Below, piece after piece: positions 1-5,905 of a stretch of 5,905 nucleotides of DNA; position 1 is the stretch's first letter, and each line of letters begins with the position of its first letter. This DNA comes from Opitutales bacterium (GTDB lineage: Bacteria > Verrucomicrobiota > Verrucomicrobiia > Opitutales > Opitutaceae). The translations under genes were made by a program, and so were the position numbers. Below the pieces are notes generated by a model. That model worked only from the letters and a program-made list of their open reading frames with translations, made no database searches and was not told the origin of the DNA. The stretch spans positions 1 to 5,905 of the forward strand of contig JAJFLS010000064.1 in the NCBI GenBank assembly GCA_021772595.1, read 5' to 3'.

Positions 1-1015
1 GCACGCCTCTCGATATCACGCGCTCGCCAGGATCAAGGCCTGATACAATGGATACCGTCCCCTCCTCTTGCAACATACCCAGAGCGACTCCGCGCTTCGA
101 CACGATCGCGGTCTTGCCGCCTTCTTCAGCTTGGACGGTCCACACGAACTGGGCGCCGTCCGGCGCCGCCAGAACACAGGAAAGCGGGATCTCTATCGAT
201 CCGCCATTCGGCTTCATCAATTCGATATTCGCCTCGCCCGCCATCCCGGATCGAAATTGAGTTTCTTTCGAAGACATCGCCGCTGTGACACCGTAGGTCG
301 TGTTGTTTTGAATACCCGGCGAAATCTCAGTTATCACGCCTCCAAACACTTCGTCTTCGACATCGCCCAGCCGCACCTCCACCGTCATCCCGTCCCTCAG
401 CTCTTGCACGATATCAGCGGGGACGCCAAAGACGAATTCCATCGGCCCTTCCCCTTGCACGGTCATTACCGACTGGCCGGCATTCACCACCTGCTGGGCG
501 TCCACATCGACAGTTGAGATTCTCCCCTTGTAGGGCATTTTCAAGGACGTATCCGATATTCGGCTGGTTGCCTGGTTGAAATTCGCGCGGGCCGACCGCT
601 CCGTTGCAATCACCCCGTCAAGTTGGCTTTGACTCGCATTGCCGCTTTCAAAAAGCCGCTGAATTCTACGCAATTGCTGCTCCGCCTGCGTCAACCCTGC
701 TCGCGCATCTTCCAGGCTATTCTGATAATCGCTCTGATCCAGCCGAGCAAGAACTACATCTTTCGCGTATTCCTGTCCTTGCTTCGCGACTACGCTGATG
801 ACGCGACCCGAAACCTCAAACGCGAGGTTCGCGCCTTCGGACGTCTCAAGCTGACCCGAAAACGAGCGCGTGATCGTCGTAGTCGGCGCCGGAACTTCGA
901 TCGTCTGAACAGGCCGCGGCGGCAGCGCGGCGACTTCCTCTTTCTTGCCGCATCCGGAAATCACTAACGGCAGGAGGGCGAGACAAACTTTCGCGAAATA
1001 GCTTTTATCAATCAT
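1..1015 (-). CDS. RND-type efflux periplasmic adaptor (membrane-fusion lipoprotein), 3' end cut by window edge
   Basis: Periplasmic adaptor that would bridge an inner-membrane RND pump to a TolC-type channel. The 338 visible codons are open to the window edge. The N terminus is a lipoprotein signal: a hydrophobic stretch at about residues 8-20 followed by the lipobox ISGC with Cys22, then GKKEE. Next come a beta-barrel/lipoyl first half (about 38-95, with 'GQEYAKDVVLARLDQSDY'), a short alpha-hairpin (about 96-150, 'LFESGNASQSQLD'), the lipoyl second half ('LKMPYKGRIS', about 158-167), a beta-barrel domain (about 190-265) and the start of the membrane-proximal domain ('GLDPGERVISRGV'). This order is typical of HlyD/AcrA-family RND adaptors, which usually have 350-400 residues, so only a short C-terminal piece is missing. 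The start codon lies inside the stop of the upstream channel gene (ATGA, 4-bp overlap) with no clear Shine-Dalgarno, suggesting translational coupling. The exported substrate cannot be told from the sequence. Confidence 0.93.
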   Translation of the reverse strand, partial: MIDKSYFAKVCLALLPLVISGCGKKEEVAALPPRPVQTIEVPAPTTTITRSFSGQLETSEGANLAFEVSGRVISVVAKQGQEYAKDVVLARLDQSDYQNSLEDARAGLTQAEQQLRRIQRLFESGNASQSQLDGVIATERSARANFNQATSRISDTSLKMPYKGRISTVDVDAQQVVNAGQSVMTVQGEGPMEFVFGVPADIVQELRDGMTVEVRLGDVEDEVFGGVITEISPGIQNNTTYGVTAAMSSKETQFRSGMAGEANIELMKPNGGSIEIPLSCVLAAPDGAQFVWTVQAEEGGKTAIVSKRGVALGMLQEEGTVSIVSGLDPGERVISRGV

Positions 1016-3426
1016 TGCTGTATAGGTTTAGTGCCATCTTCCCCAAACGCAGATTCGCCCACGCTCAAAAACTGTCGCAAAACTTGGGCCCACGCACGCT
1101 TTTCCTCGGGCGACTTCTGAAACTCGAACCAGGCCATCGCGCGCTGGACCTCGTGAATCGTCTTTAAATAGTCATAGCCCGCCACAGCGGATTGCTGCTT
1201 TTGGGTAAGCAACGCCTGTTGAGCGTCGAGCAGATCCAATATCGTCGCGGCGCCGAGCGAGTATTTTTCCTGGATGGACTCGTAATTCTTCTCCGCCGCC
1301 AATTCAGACACGCGGCTTAGCCTCATATTCGGATGAGCCGCGCTGATGCCGTAATAGGCAGCAATCCCTCGCTGCTCGATGAGCTGCTTCGCCTTTTCAC
1401 GCTGAGCCGCTAGGCCGCGGACAATCGCTTGGTTTTTGAAAAACTCCGCCCGACGCTGACCGCTTTCGAAAACCGGCACGGAGAATTGTATCCCCGCAGA
1501 CGCCTGATTTTCGGAATCCGTATCGAAAAACTCGCTACCTTGAAAAACGTGGGCGTAATCGGCGAACGCTGAAATATCAGGCGTGAATCGGCGTTTGCTC
1601 TGCCTCAGTAAAATTCCCTGTCCCGCCAATTGAAGATCGAAGGCGAATAGCTCGGGAGAATTCTCGATCGCGTACAGCTGGACGAATTTCCCGAAGTCCT
1701 TAAAATCGTTCGCATTCTCCAGCAAAGGATCGAGAACGTCGTCCATAAAATACAGTTCGGTATCCCCAATCTGGACATCCTCAAAATCCCAAAGCGCATC
1801 GCGAGCCGCTCCTATTCGGATATTGAATGCCACCAAGGCGTTTCCTCGATCGCTCTCCCGCTGGATTAGTGTCGCTCGATTGCGGGCCCGATTCTGCTCC
1901 CAGCGATAGGACTCCGAGGGCTCCGCGGCGCCAATCTCGATCCGAAGTTGAGCCAGCTGGTAATTGTTCTCGGTTAGCCTCAAATTCTCTCGCTCGATCT
2001 CGTTAAGACTTTGGGCGGTCAGGTAGTCGAAATACGCCGAGGCCGCCGCGCCAATCGAGTCCAGCTCGCTCGAAAGCGTTGTGAATCGAGAAGCCTCCGC
2101 AACCTGTTTTTGAGCCCGCAAACCACTCCACACTTCGCCGCTAAACAAAATTTTCGTGACCTGCATGCCAACACTTTCCTGGTGCGAGTAATCCGGTGTC
2201 GTGAATGGACTGATACGATCCCACGTATGCTGCCTGCCGTAACTACCAACGCCCTCCAACTTGGGTCTTAAACTGCTGCGCGTGATTTCGACATCAAATT
2301 CCGCAGCCGCTTGATCCTCCCGACTGATCGTCACATCGATATTGCGCTGAGACCCTGCATCCATCGCTTTGAGCAGATTCATGGATTCCGCTCCCAGTTC
2401 ACGGTCCCCGCCCACAAATTCCGCCGCTAGAGCCGTATCGTAATCCGGCGACCAATCCAGCGCCTCGGCGGTTTTCATGTTAATCACCAGCCGATCGAAT
2501 ACCGGAAGGTAAACTGGGAGCGATGTCGTTCTGACCCCTTGGAAAATCTGGTGAATATTCAACGCGGTGCGGCGCGCGATCGCTTGACGTTCATCCGTGG
2601 CCAGACCGGCTAGAGCTCCCAAGGTGATATCGTTGTGCCCGTTCATCGTGACCGTGGCAATTTTGCGCTGAGTCAACGCTCGATACAGCTCGCTTCGCTC
2701 AGCATCGTCCATTCTCGGCAATATTGTTACATACGCAGCCTCGGCATCGGCAGGAATACGATCCATCAATTCGACAGCCGATGCGCCACCCGGCACGACA
2801 TCCACCACCAATCCGAGCGCGGCCTCAATAAGCGCTTTCGCTTCCGGCAGATCTTTCATTTCAGGCAACGCGATCTCATCCACCAAAGCGTATACCCTGC
2901 TCGAATTCGAGAGACTCTTGAGAAGCTCCAGGTCCGCCAACACACGTCGTGGGCTCGTAATGAATGTGTAGTTGGCCAAGCGCGACGTGCCCTCGGATGA
3001 GATCGGCTGCCCGCGACTATCGCTGAACTGCAAGGCGCCTCCGATAATGGGTTTCACGCGAATCGCGTCAGAATAATTGGCCGCGCGCTCCGTCGCGACT
3101 ATCCCCGCAGCGAAAACCAAGTCAATCTCATCGTCGACCAATGTTTCCCTGAGGTAGCGATCCACGCGCTCGACATCATAGCCCGCGTTGTAGTCGTCTA
3201 TCACGCTGAACGAATAACGATCGTCGGCCATCGCGGACAGCTCTTCCAAAGCCAGCCGAACCGAAGAGTCGAAATACCAAGAGTCGCCATCCCTCACGAC
3301 CGCGATCGTGTAGTTCGGCAGATCCGCATCGTTCGACGTCTGCCCCAAAGAACCGTAAGTGCTCAACAAAGAGACAGCCAAAATCGCGAAACCCCTTTGG
3401 TTTTTCGCTATCGTAGGGCAGGACAT
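1012..3426 (-). CDS. Fusion of ABC-type periplasmic substrate-binding domain with TolC-family outer-membrane efflux channel
   Basis: An 804-residue exported protein with two parts. Residues 1-29 look like a Sec signal peptide (basic, then 'FAILAVSLLSTYGSLGQ'). Residues about 38-330 resemble the ABC_sub_bind family (PF04392 type): 'IDLVFAAGIVATERAA', 'KPIIGGALQFSD', 'ITLGALAGLATDERQAIARR' and the typical closing block 'LPVFDRLVINMKTAEALDW' (about 306-325). Residues about 345-770 are a TolC/OEP channel with its two repeats. Repeat one starts near 'NLLKAMDAGSQRNIDV' and includes 'SSLRPKLEGVGSYGRQ' (384-399). Repeat two starts near 'NSPELFAFDLQLAGQGILL' (589-607) and includes 'FSVPVFESGQRRAEFF' (648-663) and 'YSLGAATILDLLDAQQALL' (722-740). 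Ordinary TolC proteins have about 420-500 residues; the excess is the binding domain. An in-frame TAG lies four codons upstream of the chosen ATG and the next Met is residue 67, so the start is firm, although its Shine-Dalgarno is weak (GGG 4-6 bases upstream). It overlaps the adaptor gene by 4 bp, so a role in tripartite export is likely. The ligand is unknown. Confidence 0.9.
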   Translation of the reverse strand: MSCPTIAKNQRGFAILAVSLLSTYGSLGQTSNDADLPNYTIAVVRDGDSWYFDSSVRLALEELSAMADDRYSFSVIDDYNAGYDVERVDRYLRETLVDDEIDLVFAAGIVATERAANYSDAIRVKPIIGGALQFSDSRGQPISSEGTSRLANYTFITSPRRVLADLELLKSLSNSSRVYALVDEIALPEMKDLPEAKALIEAALGLVVDVVPGGASAVELMDRIPADAEAAYVTILPRMDDAERSELYRALTQRKIATVTMNGHNDITLGALAGLATDERQAIARRTALNIHQIFQGVRTTSLPVYLPVFDRLVINMKTAEALDWSPDYDTALAAEFVGGDRELGAESMNLLKAMDAGSQRNIDVTISREDQAAAEFDVEITRSSLRPKLEGVGSYGRQHTWDRISPFTTPDYSHQESVGMQVTKILFSGEVWSGLRAQKQVAEASRFTTLSSELDSIGAAASAYFDYLTAQSLNEIERENLRLTENNYQLAQLRIEIGAAEPSESYRWEQNRARNRATLIQRESDRGNALVAFNIRIGAARDALWDFEDVQIGDTELYFMDDVLDPLLENANDFKDFGKFVQLYAIENSPELFAFDLQLAGQGILLRQSKRRFTPDISAFADYAHVFQGSEFFDTDSENQASAGIQFSVPVFESGQRRAEFFKNQAIVRGLAAQREKAKQLIEQRGIAAYYGISAAHPNMRLSRVSELAAEKNYESIQEKYSLGAATILDLLDAQQALLTQKQQSAVAGYDYLKTIHEVQRAMAWFEFQKSPEEKRAWAQVLRQFLSVGESAFGEDGTKPIQQ

Positions 3427-3496
3427 CGACCCAAGCTATTTGATACGAACACCTCAATCAAGCCATAGTTTCCGCAGAGAAAGCGTTCGATAAAGA

Positions 3497-3541
3497 CCCC
3501 CCGCGCATTCGAGTTTATTCGCGTCCATTCGCGGTTTGGGG
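3497..3541 (-). terminator. Weak candidate terminator hairpin after the DUF1080 gene
   Basis: Read on the minus strand, CCCC, a 3-base AAA bulge, CCGCG, a 24-base loop, then CGCGG and GGGG form a nine-pair bulged stem followed by TCTTTAT. It lies 12 bases past the DUF1080 stop. The long loop and poor T-run make it weak, and its loop and one arm overlap the 10-bp repeats, so it may be a by-product of them. If it does not terminate, the DUF1080 gene and the efflux genes could be cotranscribed. Confidence 0.25.
3507..3536. repeat. Three tandem imperfect 10-bp units (ATTCGNGNNN)
   Basis: The units ATTCGAGTTT, ATTCGCGTCC and ATTCGCGGTT run head to tail with no spacer. Each keeps ATTCG at positions 1-5 and G at position 7. 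The array occupies the middle of the 126-bp gap between the DUF1080 stop and the channel-fusion start, 81 bp upstream of that start. The 10-bp period places each unit on nearly the same face of the helix. Similar short arrays are found between genes in some Verrucomicrobiota as far as I recall, so it may be a dispersed genomic repeat rather than a local operator. Confidence 0.55.
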
Positions 3542-3552
3542 GTTTTGAGATC

Positions 3553-4290
3553 CTACAGCTCCCTTATTTTCAAATTCCGAAACCACAGCTCATCGCCATG
3601 ATCCTGCAACACAATATGCCCTTCCTTGGATTTGGCGAAATCGGGAAGCTCCGAATATTTGCTCTTCGCGACTAGGCGTATCCACTTTTTCGACCCAATC
3701 GTTACAGACAGCGCCTTCTTCCCGTTCATCCACTGTTCGATCTTGTCGCCCGAAATCACGATCCGCGAACGGTTCCATTCGCCCGCCGGATTGGCGAACC
3801 TGGCTCTAGCCGCAAGCAAGTCGTACAAATCCCCTGCCCGATGTGTATCAATTTGGCCCTCCTCATGACCCGCATCGTCGAGCAACTGCATTTCCAGACC
3901 CGTGTGCCACGGTTTCGGATACGGTTTCCCCTCCACGACTTTATAGAAAATCCCGCCATTTCCGCCCTTCGACATTTTCCATTCGAACGCGAACTCGAAA
4001 CTCGAATACGGCTTTTCCGAAACTACGAGATCCACTTTGCTATCGTTCCCCTCGATCCTCGGAGAAAGGCGCAACGCATCGCCTTCGACACTCCAGCGAT
4101 CAATCGGCGCGTTCTCTTCGCCGTATATATGATAGCCCGCCAGACTTTCGCCATCCCACAGCAAACGCCAACCCGCGGCTTTCTCCTCCGCCGATAAGCG
4201 ATTCGACTGGGCAAACGTCGCTGGTATCAGACAAACCAAGACGAGCGCGAGAATCCCGCAAAGGTAAGGCTGCTTAATAGGGGCGTTCAT
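3553..4290 (-). CDS. Secreted DUF1080-family protein (3-keto-disaccharide hydrolase type)
   Basis: A 245-residue exported protein with the concanavalin/LamG-like fold expected of PF06439 (DUF1080), a family linked to cleavage of 3-keto-glycosides in the periplasm or at the cell surface. Residues 1-27 form a Sec signal ending ATFA/QS. Family blocks follow in order: 'GWRLLWDGESLAGY' (40-53), 'GGNGGIFYKV' (109-118), 'GLEMQLLDDAGH' (131-142), 'AGDLYDLL' (152-159), 'PAGEWN' (168-173), 'QWMNGK' (186-191) and the C-terminal 'GHIVLQDHGDELWFRNLKI' (224-242). The domain is complete and of normal length. The start at 4290 is preferred because the signal peptide then begins at its natural place and GGAAGA sits 7 bases upstream. 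The frame stays open further, with ATGs at 4305 and 4329 and a TTG at 4341. The substrate is not deducible, and no Gfo/Idh oxidoreductase partner is visible in the window. Confidence 0.9.
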   Translation of the reverse strand: MNAPIKQPYLCGILALVLVCLIPATFAQSNRLSAEEKAAGWRLLWDGESLAGYHIYGEENAPIDRWSVEGDALRLSPRIEGNDSKVDLVVSEKPYSSFEFAFEWKMSKGGNGGIFYKVVEGKPYPKPWHTGLEMQLLDDAGHEEGQIDTHRAGDLYDLLAARARFANPAGEWNRSRIVISGDKIEQWMNGKKALSVTIGSKKWIRLVAKSKYSELPDFAKSKEGHIVLQDHGDELWFRNLKIREL

Positions 4291-4297
4291 ATTCCGA

Positions 4298-4303
4298 TCT
4301 TCC
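4298..4303 (-). promoter_or_regulatory. Shine-Dalgarno GGAAGA deciding the DUF1080 start
   Basis: GGAAGA lies 7 bases upstream of the ATG at 4290, and the protein then starts with a normal-length signal peptide. A rival AGGTG precedes the ATG at 4305 by only 3 bases and would add five residues (MEDRN) in front of the signal peptide, which is still compatible with export. Confidence 0.45.
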
Positions 4304-4354
4304 ATAGACACCTGGCTATTCTTCCGCATGTCCGAAAGCAATCCCGACCGAGAT

Positions 4355-4374
4355 GTAACCGTTACGAATATTCG
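4355..4374. promoter_or_regulatory. Two abutting palindromes upstream of the DUF1080 gene, possible operator
   Basis: GTAAC-C-GTTAC (4355-4365) is a perfect 11-bp odd-centred palindrome. CGAATATTCG (4365-4374) is a perfect 10-bp palindrome that shares one base with it. They lie 65-84 bp upstream of the preferred ATG. The TGTAA/TTAC half-sites with a central CG resemble operators of LacI-family sugar regulators, but outer symmetry is lost beyond 11 bp and no regulator gene is in the window. I could not recognise convincing -35/-10 boxes nearby. Confidence 0.35.
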
Positions 4375-4410
4375 CGGAGGCTTCCCGGCCAGGCAGGCAC
4401 AGTCCTCGGC

Positions 4411-4490
4411 GTAGGAGCGGGTTTATCCCGCGATTTCAGTTTAGGAATCGAAAAGCGTCTTCGGTTATCGCGGGATAAACCCGCTCCTAC
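4411..4490. repeat. REPIN-like element: perfect 24-bp inverted repeat with GTAG heads
   Basis: Arms at 4411-4434 and 4467-4490 are exact reverse complements, separated by 32 bp. Each arm starts (from outside) with GTAG, then GA, then a small hairpin: GCGGG-TTTAT-CCCGC at 4417-4431, mirrored at 4470-4484. A GTAG tetranucleotide next to an imperfect palindrome is the hallmark of REP sequences moved by RAYT (Y1 REP-associated tyrosine) transposases, and two REPs in inverted orientation make a REPIN. The element lies in the non-coding gap 4291-4606, beyond the TonB-receptor terminator. Only one copy is in the window, so its repetition in the genome is inferred. Confidence 0.8.
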
Positions 4491-4535
4491 GATCTGGCAA
4501 TAATGAGGCGACGATTCATTCCGGGGGCTTTTTCC

Positions 4536-4573
4536 AAAAAAAGGCCAGGCCCGCCTTCACAGCGAGCCTGGCC
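4536..4573 (-). terminator. Rho-independent terminator of the TonB-receptor gene
   Basis: On the minus strand GGCCAGGC pairs with GCCTGGCC, extended inwards by four more pairs (one T-G wobble) to a 12-bp stem with a 7-base loop, and is followed directly by seven Ts. It begins 34 bases after the receptor stop codon, so it ends that transcript and separates it from the DUF1080 gene. Confidence 0.92.
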
Positions 4574-4606
4574 CAACCAACTCTACTAACTAGATTCGAA
4601 AAAATA

Positions 4607-5905
4607 CTAAAACTTGTACCCGACGCTCAGGTTAGTGGTCATACCTTCATTGGTATAATCTTCCAAGCGGTCAGTAACATCAAAGTATATGTACCGCTGC
4701 TCCTCGGTTACATTGATCAGGTCGAGAGCGATCTTGAATCCGTTCTCCCAGCGATAGCGAACGCCGATATCGACGCGACCGGAACCTTCCACGAACTCGT
4801 TGTGGTTGAGACCACCGGAAGCTCCATTATGAACGATCAAGTAATCATCACGGAAGTTGTAAGCCACACGAGTGGAGAAACCTTCTTTTTCATAAAACGC
4901 TACAACGTTGAAGGTGTTCTCGGACGTTCCTGGGAACGGATTCGAATTTCCATCTTCGTCTGTGAAATTCGAATCGATAAAGGTGTAGTTCACCATTCCG
5001 CCGAAATCGCTCCAGAAACCTGGAAGCCATGTGAAAGGCGTCTGCCAGCTCATCTCAACCCCGTCGATTTTCGCATCGCCGACATTCTTGAACGTATCGA
5101 TTTCGTAATCTTGAGAGGCCAATCCTGCCACGCCAAAATCATGCGTTTCCGTAAATGTCGTTCCAGTGATGAAGTTATCTACATCCTTTTTAAATCCCGC
5201 GATCGAAAAGAGCCCTTCGTTATTGTCGCCGAAATAATACTCGAAACCCAAATCGAACTGCCAAGCAGTGAACGGATCAAGGGTAGGATTGCCTCGTTCG
5301 ATTTCTGCGTCAGCATAATTGACTTCCCAATTGGGATTCATTTCACCGACGGTAGGTCGGGTCAACACCTTGGATATGGCTGTCCGAACAAGCCAGCCTG
5401 AATTGGGATTGTCTGGAGCAAAGGTCATGTTGAACGAAGGAAGCGTCTCGGTATAGCTTTGATTGAGCCCCGAGAAGTTGGGAATAATGACGTCCACATC
5501 ATCCGGAGTGTCCCCGATAGACAGGCCACCTACGCCATTCGTTTTAGTTTCAACGACCCGAACACCGATATTACCTTGGGTTCTCATCTCGCTCATCTGC
5601 CTCTGGAAATTCCCCTGCAGATAAGCGGCGTTGATTTCTTCGTTGACCACATACACACCGTCCCCGCTGACATCAGGAAAAACGATAGGTCCACTAAGAG
5701 GATTGTTCGCCAAAAGATTCAACGAATTGACATCATGAATGTCCGTAGGGAATCCGGCGGAACCAGCTCCACCGAAAAGCGTCCCGCTAGGACCGTAAGG
5801 AGCTGTATCGCTACCCATTGTTAATCCTGAATCGTCTGCGAAGAAACGAATTTGCTTCCGATCGAATTCGGTTTCCGCTATTCGGACTCCGGACTCAACC
5901 GAGCT
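4607..5905 (-). CDS. TonB-dependent receptor, C-terminal half (5' end beyond window)
   Basis: Outer-membrane active-transport barrel. The frame is open from the right edge (432 visible residues), so the ATG at 5818 is internal and not a start: residues encoded upstream of it ('SSVESGVRIAETEFDR') still read as receptor barrel. Family marks: 'NIGVRVVETKT', 'RTAISKVLTRPTVGEMNP' (the conserved barrel block of TIGR01782-like receptors), 'ERGNPTLDPFTAWQFDLGFEYYF', 'KIDGVEMSWQTPF...LPGF', 'GGMVNYTFIDSNF' and the C-terminal strand 'TTNLSVGYKF' ending in Phe, the usual BAM-recognised end. The plug domain, TonB box and signal peptide are outside the window. Receptors of this group often take up plant or algal oligosaccharides, which fits the DUF1080 neighbour, but the substrate is unknown. 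It ends at its own terminator. Confidence 0.95.
   Translation of the reverse strand, partial: SSVESGVRIAETEFDRKQIRFFADDSGLTMGSDTAPYGPSGTLFGGAGSAGFPTDIHDVNSLNLLANNPLSGPIVFPDVSGDGVYVVNEEINAAYLQGNFQRQMSEMRTQGNIGVRVVETKTNGVGGLSIGDTPDDVDVIIPNFSGLNQSYTETLPSFNMTFAPDNPNSGWLVRTAISKVLTRPTVGEMNPNWEVNYADAEIERGNPTLDPFTAWQFDLGFEYYFGDNNEGLFSIAGFKKDVDNFITGTTFTETHDFGVAGLASQDYEIDTFKNVGDAKIDGVEMSWQTPFTWLPGFWSDFGGMVNYTFIDSNFTDEDGNSNPFPGTSENTFNVVAFYEKEGFSTRVAYNFRDDYLIVHNGASGGLNHNEFVEGSGRVDIGVRYRWENGFKIALDLINVTEEQRYIYFDVTDRLEDYTNEGMTTNLSVGYKF
4925..4975. repeat. Two adjacent inverted repeats inside the TonB-receptor gene
   Basis: CGTTCC-TG-GGAACG (4925-4938) is a near-palindrome with 6-bp arms. Directly beside it, perfect 12-bp arms at 4939-4950 (GATTCGAATTTC) and 4964-4975 (GAAATTCGAATC) enclose a 13-base loop. 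The region encodes 'DSNFTDEDGNSNPFPGT', a loop between two barrel strands. Part of the symmetry may follow from the repeated Ser-Asn codons TCG AAT, but 12 perfect pairs is more than this explains. Confidence 0.6.

Noticed and set aside
154..169. GGCGCC repeated twice with a 4-bp spacer
   Set aside because: Encodes the ordinary 'AAPDGAQ' stretch of the adaptor; explained by Gly/Ala codons.
68..517. 149-codon plus-strand open frame (also 604-967)
   Set aside because: Lies wholly antisense to the clear membrane-fusion protein frame; low-complexity, His/Arg-rich translation without recognisable motifs.
3427..3552. Promoter for the efflux operon
   Set aside because: Only weak TTTATC- and TATGG-like hexamers are present, none at convincing spacing, so no promoter is called.
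3841..4277. Two overlapping plus-strand open frames (118 and 144 codons)
   Set aside because: Both are shadows of the DUF1080 gene, whose conserved blocks fill the same DNA.
4387..4394. GGCCAGGC copy identical to one arm of the receptor terminator
   Set aside because: An isolated 8-mer about 150 bp away; likely chance in GC-rich intergenic DNA.
4802..5401. 199-codon plus-strand open frame
   Set aside because: Antisense to well-conserved TonB-receptor barrel blocks; the translation shows no family features.
5816..5818. ATG as possible start of the TonB-receptor gene
   Set aside because: The frame continues open to the window edge with barrel-like sequence and there is no signal peptide or plug domain after this ATG.

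Overview
The window reads almost entirely on the minus strand and carries four protein-coding genes, two of them cut by the window edges. It suggests a Gram-negative glycan-using bacterium. There are an outer-membrane TonB-dependent receptor, a TolC-type outer-membrane channel, a lipoprotein membrane-fusion subunit and a secreted DUF1080 (3-keto-glycoside hydrolase type) protein. The DUF1080/TonB pairing, moderate GC content and intergenic repeat types resemble Verrucomicrobiota (Opitutae-like) genomes, but this is inference from gene style; there is no rRNA or marker gene here.

Layout in transcription order (right to left). At 5905-4607 is the C-terminal half of a TonB-dependent receptor, closed by a strong intrinsic terminator at 4573-4536. 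The intergenic stretch 4606-4291 also holds a perfect 24-bp inverted repeat built like a REPIN (two inverted REP units, each with a GTAG head and a small hairpin), and two abutting palindromes upstream of the next gene. At 4290-3553 is a secreted DUF1080 protein. A 126-bp gap follows (3552-3427) with three imperfect copies of a 10-bp unit (ATTCGNGNNN) and a weak GC-rich hairpin. At 3426-1012 is an 804-residue protein that joins an ABC-type periplasmic substrate-binding domain to a complete TolC-family channel. It overlaps by 4 bp (ATGA) the start of an RND-type membrane-fusion lipoprotein (1015 to beyond position 1).

The two left genes look like the first two members of a tripartite efflux operon whose inner-membrane pump probably lies just beyond the left edge. 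The two right genes fit uptake and breakdown of carbohydrate but are separated from each other by a terminator and are probably transcribed independently. The most noteworthy item is the binding-protein/TolC fusion: a solute-sensing or solute-capturing domain built into an export channel, with no ABC permease or ATPase visible.
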